Shown piece by piece: positions 25,501 to 37,499 of a stretch of 64,000 bases of DNA; the stretch's first letter is position 1; each line of letters starts with the position of its first letter. The notes under the pieces are model-generated. The model was given only the letters and a program-made list of their open reading frames with translations, was not told the DNA's origin and did no database searches. Source of the DNA: Lepisosteus oculatus (lineage: Eukaryota > Chordata > Actinopteri > Semionotiformes > Lepisosteidae). The stretch lies in assembly GCF_040954835.1 (NCBI RefSeq), contig NC_090705.1, positions 15,140,436 through 15,204,435 of the forward strand. Reading direction: 5' to 3'. The position numbers and the translations under genes are program-made.

Positions 25501-25765
25501 CTAGGTTTGGTACAATGAGTATATGATTTGTGTATTGTTCATACAGTATACATGTATAAAAAACTGTACTGGTATATTCGTGCCATTTTACAACAGGGAA
25601 CCACACCACATTTCTCTAAGGAAATACAGTACTTTTTATACAGTACAGGCTAATTGGTTTTAGGATAGAAATGAAAGATTTTTAGTAGGTTATAACATAT
25701 CTTTTCCTGTACATCAGAATGTGATCTAATTCAAAAGAATGCCCAAGATTTGAGAATAGGAGATA
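22530..25765. other. Intergenic sequence with one GC-richer patch
   Basis: The patch at about 23690-24090 is richer in CpG and has short open frames (discussed as a finding). The rest is AT-rich without recognised content. Confidence 0.5.
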
Positions 25766-25767
25766 CA

Positions 25768-26010
25768 TTAATAATAATAATAATAATAATTACAATTGCT
25801 TACTCTTATATAGAGCTTTTCTGGACACTCCACTCAAAGCGCTTTACAGGTACTGGGGACTCCCCTCCACCACCACCAATGTGCAGCCCCACCTGGATGA
25901 TGCGACGGCAGCCATAGTGTGCCAGAACGCTCACCACACATCAGTGGGGAGGAGCTATCAGTGGGGAGGAGAGCAGAGCACATTAATGACATTCAAAGCC
26001 AAGCAGGTGC
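25768..26010 (-). repeat. 3' part of a 5S-type SINE with an (ATA)n tail, reverse orientation
   Basis: (ATA)n at 25768-25790 is the A/T-rich SINE tail. Then TATATAGAGCTTTTCTGGAC, CAAAGCGCTTTACAGGTACT and CACCTGGATGATGCGACGGC are the reverse complement of the 13045-13240 and 59830-59980 copies. Confidence 0.78.
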
Positions 26011-26129
26011 TAGTTATTCAATAAAAGATAAACTATTAATAAAAGTTGTCATACACACAACTTTTGCAAATAACCTATCCTAACAAGTCATTCAGAGCTT
26101 AGATAGAAAAAAATAAGACCTTATGGCTT

Positions 26130-27130
26130 TGCAGGTCAAGGGTTGAACACCTCTTGTCCTAACACGTTGCACAAGCTCAGATTCAACCATAGATTCTCAA
26201 TACATTCAATTCAGGGCTGTGGTTGGGTCGCTCAAGGACATTTCCTTTCGTATTCTTAAGCCACCCCAGTCTAACTGTAGACGTGTGCTGAAATGTGAAG
26301 GTTTGTCCCAGTTTTATGGCTTTAGCAGACTGAACCAGGATTTACTCAAGTGTATTTGCCTGTTATTTGTTCTTTCCATTTTTCTTTCAAGCCTAACAAG
26401 CTTCCCCACGGCATGATGCTGCCGCCACCACACCTGACTGAAGGATGAAGATAACTGGGTAATGCGCTGTATGGCTTGTGCAGCAGATGCAACACTTTTC
26501 AATTACACCAGTATTACTTAAACGCATTGTTGCAAACTACAAATGAAATCTGAGAGAGAGTTTTCCACTCGTCCATTCAGAACACCATTGTGTAGTGACC
26601 AGGATACTGTTGACTGATGCACTTTTCCTTCCATCTTAGCCACTGAACTCTGAAGGTCTTTCAGTGTGATTGCTGGCCTCACTGTGGCAGCACTCACCAT
26701 TTTCCTCTTTGCCTGGAAACTCAGCTTGGAGGGACAGCTTGATCCAGACAGTGTGTAAGTGGTACAATGCATTATCCATTTCTTGATGATTAAACTGTGC
26801 TCATCATTATTCATGAGAAATTCAAAGACTTTGATATTTCTTGTAACCTCCTCTTGATCTGAGCTTTTCAATGACTATCCCTGACTTGCTTTACAAGTCT
26901 TCATGGTTCAGTCTTTGCTTGAAATTCACTCTACCTGACTATGGAACCTCACAGAGACAAGTGTTTTTATTTTTAAATCACGGGAAACACTTATTGCACA
27001 CCAAGGCCACTTGACTAATTGTGTGGCTCATTAAGGTAATTTTGTGCACCTAAAGTGTCATAACTGTAAGCTTTAAAGGAACAAAATGTGAAAACTGTAG
27101 GGATCAGAATATTTTGGCAAGGCAGGGTGT
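26130..27130 (-). mobile_element. Decayed Tc1-like transposon, copy B (reverse)
   Basis: GGCATGATGCTGCCGCCACC (26410-26429) is the reverse of the Tc1 GGGSIM-coding segment. The minus-strand frame at 26871-26518 includes RPAITLKDLQSSVAKMEG and VHQSTVSWSLHNG, a helix-turn-helix region of Tc1-like transposase. TGGCTCATTAAGGT (27024-27037) is the reverse of the terminal word in copy A. AGTGACCAGGATACTGTT (26594-26611) recurs exactly at 49111-49128. The frame is short and broken elsewhere. Confidence 0.75.
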
Positions 27131-30100
27131 ACATTTAATAGGACACTGAATTATAATGTAGAAAATAAACTAATACACTAGACAATTGATTTACTGCACA
27201 GTGTTTACTTTTTCTACCTAGCTAAAGACTTCTGTCTGAAACATCACTGTGTTACTGAACAAAAGTTCGGGTGGTAGTCAAATTCTAATCTTGCACTAAT
27301 CTAATCCCTTTCCTATATATAAAGGCTAAACCACTGTTGCAGCTTTTTCTCCCTGCCTCATAACTTGCCAGTGAGGAGGATGTGACAGTGCTGCTTTTCG
27401 ACTAGAGCTGTCATTTCCTCAGCCGGGCACGTTATTAAGCACACTATAACTTTATATTCACTAGCTCATTTTGGGTGATATTAAAATTTGACAGAACAAC
27501 TGAACTGTAACAAATGAGTTTTTAATAAGAGAAACAAAGGGCAGAACACAATAACATCTTCTTTCAGTCTTATACATATAAATTTAATGATGTGTTTAAC
27601 AAATATTCGGGAGGGAAGACAGCATCCAAGGTTTCCTTCACCTCTGCTATTTTAACTCTTAATTGTCAATGATGTCACTTCCTGAAAAACTATAAATATC
27701 ATAGTACTGTAGGTCTATTTTGCTCACATTGGTGTTTCTGCTTCTCTCCTCCACTCCAACACTTCCCCTTGGTTAACTACTTAAGGGTCATTATTTTTCT
27801 TTATACATCCATGCAGGCTAAGCAGAACCTTAATCTGTAAACATGCCTAAATGTTAATGTCTTATTGGGTGATGGTATTTCTAATGAAATAAATTAAATT
27901 ACTTTCATTAAAATGTGCCCAAAATGTTATATATTATTTCAAGATTGATTATATTAAGCCAGATATAGTATTTAATATAATCAATATTAAATACTCTATA
28001 TATTTAACATCCTCAGTTTCCTTTCTTTCTAAATGTATTGAGCAAAAACACAAACATGAATTTATCATTTTGATTAGAGTAGGGAGGTGCAACAGCATAC
28101 AAACTACAAAGAAACAAGCAGAGGTTAATTACAAGCTGGCACGTTAAAAAGAAGAACATTTTAAAGAAATAATTACATGTATACTGTATGTCCAGCAGAG
28201 AATACCCAGAGGGGATTTAAAATTGTTTGTTAAATCTGCTTACAATTTGCTTGTTTTTAGTTAATAATATTTAACTACACTGGAAGGGGATGAACTGTAC
28301 TAAAAATGTAATCTAAGTGTTGATAATGTTCGTATAACCTCATCTGACTCAAAGTGTGTGATAACAGCTCAAATTCCCTGGAGCATTGTCCAAAAGCATA
28401 TTTTTAGCTGTACTGCAAAAAAGACTAGTGTGCTTTTGTGCTAACTCTAATTCTGCATGGGACTCAAATCTGACAAACTCTTTCACTGGGTGAATAAAGT
28501 GATCTTTTACACTAAACTAAGAAAAACAATACTAGTTCACAGGCCTAGTTAAGGTATTGAGATGAGATCCTATTTGAATATGCCAACTATTCCAGAATCA
28601 AAGGTTTTAAGAATACCTTTGAACAAATTCAGTTTTTTCTTTTTGTTTAAAAAGTATCATTTTTGAGATACCATACTGTGCTTTATTAAGTTTACACTAA
28701 TGCATCTATGGACTTTTTGTGATCCTAGAATCTATCATCTCTAGAAAGTTTTTTATGAATTGACTCATCAGTTCCTTTTGAAAACTTTCGTTTTCATTGA
28801 TGAAAACAAACATTTAAGGGTCTTAAAATGGAAGTATTTTACAACTTTTCTTACTGTCCTTACAATCTGTCTAAAACCACAGAAGAGTAAACTGAAACGA
28901 TTTTTTTGTTTCTAACTACATTCATGAGTCTTTCATTCCAGCCTGATCATTCTTTCTTTGCCTGTTATTATCAGCACACTGCAATCTAATTAAGTGGAAA
29001 AGGGGAAAAGGTTACCTCCACCCGAAAACATAGAAAATGCGAAATGGGTCCATTTTACCCTACACTCGTGATCGTCATGGACGATAACACAGCAAGATAG
29101 AAAAATCAATTTAAAACAATCCCAGCAGAGATCTTTCAAGGTCAACAGTCCTGAGACACACAATCACTATGTACGGAGATGTGCATGTTCTGCCTATACA
29201 CTAAAAATTCCATCCATACGTTAAAAAAGGGAACTGAAAAGACGGACAGCACATACAGTGATAGATAGTTTCTATTCATTCTGTAGCCATGGATCCTTGG
29301 TTTACAAAGAGCCTGGAAAGCTCAAGTAAAGGGAATTTAAAACACCAAAGAAAGCGTCTCACCTTTTAAATATAAATCTCATTTATACCTTAATATCAAG
29401 CTTCCAACATCTTCAAAATCAGAAATTAAAGTCATTTATGAAGCTACTTTAAGAAACCTGTTTTATTACACCCCTCTTGACCTCCAAGACCTAGGTAGTT
29501 ACACAGATCTATATTATTAGTAATAAGCATTTCTCTGCACAACAACGGGTAACTCTGTAGCCACAAATAAAAATATACAGCCCATATTATACTGTAGTTC
29601 ATTTACCTTTACAATAGGAAACATACAGTAATACAGGCACACTCTCTAATCCAGAAAACATATGAATAAGACAGAAGACTCATAACTAACGAGAGGTAAC
29701 ATGCTTTTAAAGATGCCATTACATTACATTAAAGACATATAAGGAGAAAAAGCAGAAGAACAAGAAAAAATAATAATAATGATTGCACATGCTGGTAGTG
29801 CAATATAAGTGCTCTGTTATGCAAGATAAAAATTTAAATTAAAACCCCATACACACAGTGTGAATACAAAGCAAAAATGTAAAGCAAATATATAGCATGA
29901 TCGTATGTATTCCATGCAATATGTGCAACCAATAAGAGCAAGAAGCAAAGAATCCAGTTTGAATTAAAAATATTAATATGATGCAAAAGTAAAGAATGTA
30001 ACAGAGATCGAATCTGCTGCCTAGACAACAGTTTGAAAAAGTGCTAAAAGTTGGTCAATGGGAGGTCAAAATGAGACCCTGCATTTGACAGTACATTTGG

Positions 30101-31002
30101 AAAAATAAATGTGAAAAATAAGCATTATAATTAAAGCTTTAAAACAACCCAAAATATTAACATAAATGGTAAAACAGACTGCAAAAGTGTTAAATAACAA
30201 ATGTAATAGTGGACATTCAGTACCAAGTAAATAACCTGCCTGCATTCAAGTTAATATTTTTCTTCCTTATTAATTTTAATACTAGGATTAATGGAGTGTT
30301 GCGTCCCCAGTCAGCAAAAATAAAATGTTCTTACATTCCCCAATTCAGGTCTGTAAATCTTCGTCAGTGGTTAGGTTTAATTGGTCTCCATGGATACCAT
30401 GTTCCACTCAAAACAAACCCTACCAAGAAGTTTAAAAAAAAAATCCTTCAAACATCTGCTGGAATTGGGCACAGTTTTCAATCCAACACCAGCTTGGAGC
30501 AGATCTGTCACACCCGTAAATCTGGACTAAAATGTATAATAATCAACAATACAAGACGCTTTAATGCCTTAACTGAAAAATATGTAACCAAAGACAAAAA
30601 CTCATTCACTTTCTTTATCATTTAAACAAGGAATACATACTTATTATGAAGTAACGTATGCAGAATGAACAAAGAAAAAAGAAACATGCCTAATAACAAC
30701 TCCATTGAATAAGAATGGTTTTAATCACAAAGGACAGAGGAAACAAACCTCATAGAAAAAGTAACGAGTCTCAAGAGTACAGTAAGTAGAAACCGTATAG
30801 ACTGGGGCATTCTAGAATAGCCGTGCTTGCTCTCAAACCTGTGCATATTAAAGAAAGATAATGGCATCACTCTCATTATTGTGTCTCATTTCTTGCTAAT
30901 TTAACGTCAAATTCAGCAACTTCGAACAAGAGATCCGTGTCTGTCTGTAGCTAGGCTGAAAGCGCTGAAAGATTTTATCTTCAATAACGACACAAAACAC
31001 AC
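27130..31002. other. Intergenic sequence downstream of MED10
   Basis: The stretch at about 28085-28165 resembles the Penelope terminal region (see separate entry). The 138-codon frame at 30209-30625 is low in complexity and lacks domain support. Nothing else is recognised. Confidence 0.5.
28085..28165 (-). repeat. Possible Penelope-like terminal fragment
   Basis: TGCAACAGCATAC, CTACAAAGAAACAAGCAGAG and AAAAAGAAGAAC follow the order of TGCATCAGCATGC, CTGCAAAGGAACAAGCAAAG and AAAAGGGAAGAA at 41550-41620. Matches are partial. Confidence 0.4.
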
Positions 31003-31302
31003 ATTTCTTGTATTAGCAAAATTATTTATTACAAAACAGGTTGTGGTAAAACAGTACAAAAGGGTTTAGCTCTTGCAGATGAGGTCGTGGCCTTGACCTC
31101 CCACTGCACTGGCACTGATCTTTGTTTTAAGAAACTTGTAATGTTACTCAACCGTCCCCTCGCCGCGCAGTAGGAAACGTTAACATTTGAGAAAGTTCAA
31201 AAGAAGTCTCAAAACCCCTTTGCAGAAACAAATATATACTGTATATATTTACACCATTTTGTCCAACACATGGCAGTTCCATGCCTGCCAGAATCCTGAG
31301 GG
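31003..31302 (-). other. MED10: MED10 3' untranslated region and polyadenylation signal
   Basis: About 300 bases follow the stop codon before a minus-strand AATAAA (31030-31025, seen as TTTATT on the plus strand). This is the first canonical signal downstream and gives a 3' UTR of plausible length. The actual cleavage site is inferred. Confidence 0.55.
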
Positions 31303-31398
31303 CTATGAGGGGGGATCTTCACCATGAATTGCTTTATACTTGGCCATCTCCTCCGGGAAAACCTTCCCCAGTTCTTGGATCAGAAGACTTTTAAATTT
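31303..31398 (-). CDS. MED10: MED10 coding exon 4 with stop
   Basis: This 96-base exon encodes KFKSLLIQELGKVFPEEMAK and the C-terminal tail, then a TAG stop at 31305-31303. The acceptor is TTTTAG following a T-rich tract. Confidence 0.95.
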   Translation of the reverse strand, partial: KFKSLLIQELGKVFPEEMAKYKAIHGEDPPS

Positions 31399-33836
31399 CT
31401 AAAAAAGGAACGAGATGAAGAGATAAAATAAGAATAAACTCTTTTTGTCACAGAAAAAGGGTTCTGTATTCTTTTGTGTTACATATGTTCAAAGTGAGGC
31501 GCATAAGAAAACTAACAACAAGGTCACAGTAAAAATGATGTCCTTTCTATCCTTAAATGGAAAAATTCATCACTTTAAAGTAGTCTAGAAGTCAATCCTA
31601 AAACAAGACTTTCAATTTCCTTCCATTAGTATCTGCAAGAAAAGATTTTTGACATATGTCCCAAAGTGCCATCTGCAGTTTGTACGACTTTAGCTCTTAT
31701 TTGGTGCATATTCAATATGAGTTTGCATCATTCCCAATTAAATCATTTTACAAATTAATTATTTCAGTATAAATAATTCTGGAACAAATACAAATCATAC
31801 ATTTCTTACTGGAAAATGAATACTAATGTCAAACTAAATAAATTATCTTTTAAATACACTCTTGCAGGATCTTCACACATCTGAACGCTAGCTTCATTAG
31901 GACTTTAGCTAGAAATTGTATAATATCCTTTTTTTACAGCACAAACTTATTAGGGTATGTCTTGGGTTGCAGGTTTGTTGGAGTTTTAATGCAATTTGTG
32001 TTTAACTCATATCAAGGCATAGAGTTTTTTTTATAGTGCTCTGTTCACAATTTGTTTGGGTGTGCACAAACATCTTGGACACACATATTCTGAGGACACA
32101 AAAATATTTCCTCCAGTAGCCCAATCAGAGCTATGTTTTGTATACTGCAAACGCAGCTAATCTGTCTCTGCTGGGATTCAATCAGTCGTTAGTAGGCCCA
32201 AAGCCACCCAAAGCTATAACCCGTCTACAATCCCACTGTGCCACAAGACATGTTCCTCTGCTGCAGGACTGTCTAGATTTCCAAGAGAGGTGACGTCTCT
32301 ACTGTAACTAGCTCAGTGCACTGAGCCCTTTGCACTCTCCCCCTCTACATTCCTCCTTCTCCTCCAGCAGCCTCGGTGACGAATAGACGCCTGCCTGAGA
32401 AATCCAAGTCACAGCACTATTGTCATGAGTAAATCTCGTACTGCCCCTGCTGGAATTCGATCCAGGCCGATCGCAGGCTACGTGCACACACAGCTGCACT
32501 CCGCTAAAAGACTGGGTATTCCATCACGGGAGAATTCTACTCAACACCAGCGAGAAGCACAACTCTACTCTGACCCTGCCAGTTTCAATCAAGGCGGCTA
32601 GTGGGCACAGAGCCATACAGTGCCACTCGATACCCAGCTTCACCACAAGACTGGATCCTGTGCCACAGTAGTTTTATACTGTCTAGATTTTAGAGACAGG
32701 CGATATCACTACTGTGTCTTGCTCATGTGCTCAGCCTTCTTGCATGAGCACTGAAGATTTCACACACAAATCTTCACTCATTTCCTTACCTTCATGGTAT
32801 CAATCTTCCCTTTAACTTGCTCATTTTTTGCCAAGGCTCTCTCCAAGCATTCTTTAGTATAAAGCTGAGGATTACGGCCCTGATCAATGTATCTATTGAA
32901 AAATAATAGATTTAGTAAAGATTTCTACATACAATAATGTATAGTAAATAACACTTCGAGATGTTATGATAGATTACACACAAATTATTCTATTTTGTTA
33001 ATAATATACTTTTTAGAAAAATGTTTAAATGCACTTTAGATAGACTTTCATTCAATAACTGTGATGTACCTTCTAGATGTATTGTAGAAGAACAATACTA
33101 TATCTATATATATACTATGTTTTCGTAATAAAAGATTAAATGTAAATAGTGGACGGTTTAATAATTTTCCTAATCAACTCCAATTGATCCACGATAATCT
33201 CTGCGATGCAGATTTGAACAGATAACAATACTATTTTCTAGACCTACTACAGTGAATAAACCTGATGACTACACATTACAACAAAGAAAAAAAATACTTA
33301 CTCAAATACTTCCAGCGGAACATTGATATCATGTAGCTGCTGACGGCATTTATCAATGTCCTGCAATCCGGTGATCATGAAATTCCTGAAACAAAGAAAA
33401 TCGTCACTGGCAATTTAAGGCTCCGCAGACATCACCTGCTAGTTGCTAGTGTGCTCGTTATTTCAAATTTGGTTTAATAACGTAAAAAATATAATTGTAT
33501 ACCAAAGCACTTTGCTTTTTTTATTATACAGATTTTACGCTATAGAGTGGCTAATGAATCATGCTATTAATTACCTTTCTGCTAAAAAAAACAACAAAAC
33601 AATGGTTGACATGCGCAAAAATAACAGTCCAGACAAAAAGTCTGATATACATATATATTATCTGAAATGGGGCACATCTAAGAAACAAGAAGCTGTAAAC
33701 GTAAAGAAACTTACAGTTTCTGGTTAAGTCCTGTCTGGCTACTCGGCTGAAAGTCGCTGACAATAATGCCCAACTGGCGTATATTTTCCACAAATTTTTC
33801 TAGATGCTCCTCGAGATTATCGAATTTTTCCGCCAT
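31303..33836 (-). CDS. MED10: Mediator complex subunit 10, complete four-exon coding region
   Basis: MED10 (yeast Nut2) is a small subunit of the middle module of Mediator, the nuclear coactivator linking transcription factors to RNA polymerase II. Joining exons 33836-33715, 33385-33302, 32892-32790 and 31398-31303 on the minus strand gives an uninterrupted 134-residue protein; from memory the human protein is 135. It starts MAEKFDNLEEHLEKF and contains the family-typical stretches YIDQGRNPQLYTKECLERAL (exon 3) and KFKSLLIQEL (exon 4), ending GEDPPS. The two ends are helical and charged, as expected of a coiled subunit packed against other middle-module proteins. All introns have GT-AG ends. 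The start ATG has a purine at -3 and G at +4. No frame break is seen, so the gene looks functional. It is divergent from UBE2QL1. Identification is by recognised protein sequence; exon borders are read by eye. Confidence 0.96.
31399..32789 (-). other. MED10: MED10 intron 3, hosting a SINE cluster
   Basis: This is the longest MED10 intron (about 1.4 kb). The half nearest exon 3 (32150-32760) is occupied by tRNA-like repeat copies described separately. The remainder (31400-32150) is AT-rich with nothing recognised. The other introns are about 330 and 410 bases and contain no recognised element. Confidence 0.85.
32150..32760 (-). repeat. Cluster of three tRNA-derived SINE heads
   Basis: On the minus strand there are three tRNA-like promoter pairs. 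The copy near 32240-32165 has an A box TGGCACAGTGG and a B-box-like GATTGAATCCC. The copy near 32515-32450 has TAGCGGAGTGC and GGATCGAATTCC. The one near 32660-32580 is weaker. Downstream sequences of the outer copies (around 32265-32335 and 32675-32750) are also alike, sharing ACTGTCTAGATTT and CTACTGT words. I infer SINE copies inserted next to each other in the opposite direction to UBE2QL1 and the same direction as MED10. They look too decayed to be functional tRNA genes. Confidence 0.6.
32790..32892 (-). CDS. MED10: MED10 coding exon 3
   Basis: This 103-base exon encodes the most recognisable MED10 segment, YIDQGRNPQLYTKECLERAL, followed by AKNEQVKGKIDTMK. The acceptor is AATAG and the donor GTAAGG. 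It ends exactly on a codon boundary. Confidence 0.95.
33302..33385 (-). CDS. MED10: MED10 coding exon 2
   Basis: This 84-base exon encodes NFMITGLQDIDKCRQQLHDI and following residues. The acceptor is TTTCAG just before 33385 and the donor is GTAAGT at 33301-33296. The phase stays at 2, completing the Leu codon split with exon 1. Confidence 0.94.
33715..33836 (-). CDS. MED10: MED10 coding exon 1
   Basis: This exon encodes residues 1-40 plus two bases of codon 41 (122 bases). It begins with the ATG at 33836-33834 and ends before a GTAAGT donor (33714-33709). It carries the N-terminal helix rich in Glu, Asn and Lys. Confidence 0.95.
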
Positions 33837-34090
33837 TTCCAAAACGCAAGCCGACGAACCAAAACAGAAAAACAAAAACAAAAAGTACCTATTGTAAAAA
33901 CAAAAACAACAACAGCAGTAATCACAACTCTACTCCATTTTTCACACTTACTGATAGAACCATTTTTCGGCACCGTTGCAACCAATCAAACATCAGTAAG
34001 ACCAGGTTACTCCTAGCAACCCCAAGAATCCGTAGCAACGGAGTGCCATAAAGGAAATCGTTTGCTGAAAATATTTAAGTGCGACAGAGA
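33837..34090 (-). promoter_or_regulatory. MED10: MED10 proximal promoter with RFX X-box-like and CCAAT-like sites
   Basis: The 250 bases upstream of the MED10 start are richer in GC and CpG than their surroundings. They hold GTTACTCCTAGCAAC (34006-34020), an imperfect palindrome resembling an RFX X-box, the palindrome GTTGCAAC (33975-33982), a nearby GTAGCAAC half-site (about 34032-34039) and CCAAT (33982-33986). I see no convincing TATA box. Promoter function is inferred from position and motif content. Confidence 0.45.
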
Positions 34091-36130
34091 AGTTATGTTT
34101 CAGTAAATTGCTGCTGAAATTTGAGAATAGTTACGGCTTTTGTGAAGTGTTAATGAAAATACCACATCCTGACTTTTCGGCTGTTTTAATTGGAATATAT
34201 ACTTCTAACAAAGCAACCGACGTAACCGAAATCTTACGTACCTTCAAGTACACAAAGATTATAGAATATATCCAGAATTTCTATACTAGAAAAATAAACA
34301 GTGCAACCATTAGAATGACTAGGAAACGGTAAACGTGGAAATTTTTGTTTCTATGCATTTCCTTGAACTTGGATAACTGCAGACTGAAAATGGAATTGAT
34401 CTTTTGAATAAGTAAAATACTGAAATACGTCTGAAGTCAGAGACGTTTGATAAATCTCGTCTTTTCTATCATGCGCGAGAACCTCAAAGTTTATTCAACG
34501 TACTATCTTGAGAACGGTCAATCTCTTAACGTCTTGGAATTAAGAAAATGCCCCCAGAACACTGGAAGTTTTTTAATTTATTTTGGTTAGCGTACATGTA
34601 TTAGAGAGATCCATACATTTCAGTGCAGAACAGTATATGATTCCGGCAGATATTGTTCTTCTGGAGAAATGCTTCAAGCTGCCTTTTCCACGCACTTGTG
34701 TTGATGACTAAGAAGGCTCGTCTGTTAACACTAGCACTTCACAGAAGGAGTGAATGGTACTTTACATGTAAGCAAACAAGTCATGCTGCCGACACTGATG
34801 AACAGCTTTTACCATTTCGTGTTCCGTTTTTGATGCAAATAAGCGCATTGCATAGATCATGCCAAGTTATCTTGGTCATCACCTATTTCTGGACTTTTCT
34901 CAGAAGGTTTTATTTTTTCCTAACTTTGTTGTGCAGACATTTAAGATAAATACCCATCTTAGATGGTGATTTTTTTTTGTTAAGACAGGCACTTTTTATG
35001 GAAGTGTTCTTACTTGGTCTTCAGTAACATGAAATTACCTGCTGAAAAAGATTGAGATTATGAAATGCTGTATTTACATAGCTCAAACGTTTGCACAAGC
35101 ACTTGCTATGATGACCCTGTATACAGTTTGTGTTGACCAGACGTGTATAATTAGATGTCAATCTTTAGTTTACCTAATGGATAGATCCACAATATTAGTC
35201 TGTAAAAGATATCTTCTAAAAGATTTTGTGCTGTTGTTGTTTTAAGATACCTTTAAAATCACAGAACCAAATACAACAAATATTTCATCATTTTTGTCTA
35301 CAGGGCTGATGGTGCTGGCAGGGAATCCTCTTACAGTGATACAACACACAAACTGCTCAATACTAATTCAGCCAAGATCCCAGCAGGTGAAAAGAAAGAC
35401 TTCTGTCTCATGCTGAGCTATGATGATTCTAGGAATAGCATTCAGTGTTTTTTTTCCATCTTTAAAATGAAAGATTCACGATTAAAAACAACCTCTCTTT
35501 ATGACTATTTTTAAGCATTGCAAAACAAGGGTTCTGTATTTACATTTCATTCTTAACACTTACAGCTGCCATTCGTGCATGGAAAGCACTTCATTTCCAG
35601 ATTTTGTATCTGGAGGAGTCAAAGCTGAATCATTGTGTTGGAAATGATGTGATTAATCGTGGAGACAGGTGGACAGAAACAGACAAGCTGTTGATAGAAT
35701 GGTATCTCCATAATTGTGCGCAAACAGCCTATTCCCATACTTATGCCGGGATTTTTTTTCCTCAGTACCTTTTTAACTTTCCCTTGGCGTACACAAGAAA
35801 TTCCATTTCATTCATTTATCTAACTTGTATAGGTAAATATAGAAAACATACTAAGCATTTCTGCTATATAATATTCTGTTTCAATCGTATATGTTTAGTT
35901 CATGTTTTACGGTTTACAGGTGTACGTGTAATGTACAAAAATATTAAATAGCCCCAAATTAAATTGAATTTCCTATAGAAATTCTTCCCATTGTCACTTA
36001 CTGCCTTTATCACTTTACCAGCCTCACATTAGTATGAATAACAACAATGTAAAAACCACATTGTTTACAAAGTTATCATCTCAATACCACTCATTTCCTT
36101 TAAGATACATTATTTTTTTATATTTCAATA
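34090..36130. other. Intergenic sequence between MED10 and UBE2QL1, no gene seen
   Basis: Several open frames of 61-115 codons occur here but are composition-driven, overlap each other and lack splice or domain support. No repeat is recognised. Confidence 0.55.
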
Positions 36131-36136
36131 TCATAA

Positions 36137-36475
36137 TGGTGGGCAGCACAGTGGTGCAGTGATTAGTATTGCTGCCTTGCAGTGCTGGAGCCCTGGGTTC
36201 AATTCTGGACCAGGGATGTGACTGGAGTGGAGTCTGTATGTTCTCCCCATGTTTGTGTGGGTTTCCTCCAGGTGCTCTGGTTCCCACAGTTCAGAAACAT
36301 ACTGGTAGGTTAATTAGCTTCTGGGAAAACTGGCCCTGGTGTTAGTGTGTGTTGTTGTCTCTATGTGTGCTCTGTGATGGACTGGTATCTCATCTAGGGT
36401 TCCTGCCTTGTGCCCGTTGCTTTCTGGGTAAGCTCCCCTGTGAATTGAGCAAAAGTGGTTTGAAGATGGATGAGT
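36137..36475 (+). repeat. Near full-length tRNA-like composite SINE
   Basis: The head GGGCAGCACAGTGGTGCAGT with a B-box-like GGGTTCAATTCTGG is followed by a body (TTCTCCCCATGTTTGTGTGG, TTTCCTCCAGGTGCTCTGG) and a tail (GTGATGGACTGGTATCTCAT, GAAGATGGATGAG). It matches the copy at 58060-58400 segment by segment. Confidence 0.85.
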
Positions 36476-36479
36476 ATCA

Positions 36480-37499
36480 TAATTGCCACTACTCATTTAA
36501 TATTCATTGAAAAGAAGTTCACAAAGAAAAGAGTATAATCGACAATACTGACAAGAATAACATACCGAGATCCTTTTAATTAATAGTACTAAATCTTGTA
36601 GCATCTTGCCTCTTGCATTTCAAGTGTCATGATGTTCTCAGTTGTGTAATTTATGAAGAAATGTTAAATGACTTTGACAAAATATTTCTCTGTGGACTTA
36701 AGTACATAATTAGCTTAGATATTTGGATGTTATGAAAGTGGGTCAAAATGTCTTGTCTGGAATTAAAGCAGTAATTTCCTGAAGGGAATTTCAAACAAAA
36801 ATATAAAATGCAGAGATGTAACAAGAATCAATTTCCAATGCAAAGAATAATTCCCTTGAAACCTGAACTATTGTTCCTTAATATGTCAAATGTTCCAGTG
36901 TTAATATCTATAAATGTCATTTTTACTAAAATATACAGTATGTTGCATGATGTACTGTAATCCGTAATGACATTTGAAGATGTAACTGCAAACAACAACG
37001 ATCTTTAAGTCTACAATTTTGTAGCAAATTTATTTTTCAGATGACTCTGAACCCTGTCTGCTTGACACGTCATTGGTGTAAAAATGGCACAAAACCATGT
37101 CTTGATTTCTGAAGGACCACATGGGTGTGGAAGGAAATGGATAAGGAATGGAAGCAGAATACACTGTCACTTAATTTCCACTTTTGTGCACATAATTTGT
37201 GCTTCACAACCAATGCTTCAAATATCACAAGCAATATCATTTTTAATACATAAAAATCTTAATAGTCCACAACAGGTATAAACACATTGACTTGGTCAGT
37301 TGTACTGTATTTTTAAAAGAGAAATTCTGTATACAATTACTAATAAATCTATCGTCATATCAGGTTTTTCGTCTTTAGTTTTTACTTAATTACTCCTAAA
37401 TTGGTTTTAGTCTTTATTCAATTATATGAATTATCCCAAAGACAACACAATGTTGTAGTCAGTCTCAACTCTTTCATTTTAACAAGCATGCCTTATTTT
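36480..37499. other. AT-rich intergenic sequence, nothing recognised
   Basis: No exon-like frame, RNA gene or named repeat is seen before the GC-richer UBE2QL1 leader region. Confidence 0.55.

Noticed and set aside
30209-30625. 138-codon frame
   Set aside because: Composition is AT-driven, with no recognised domain or splice signals in keeping; it lies downstream of MED10 on the opposite strand.
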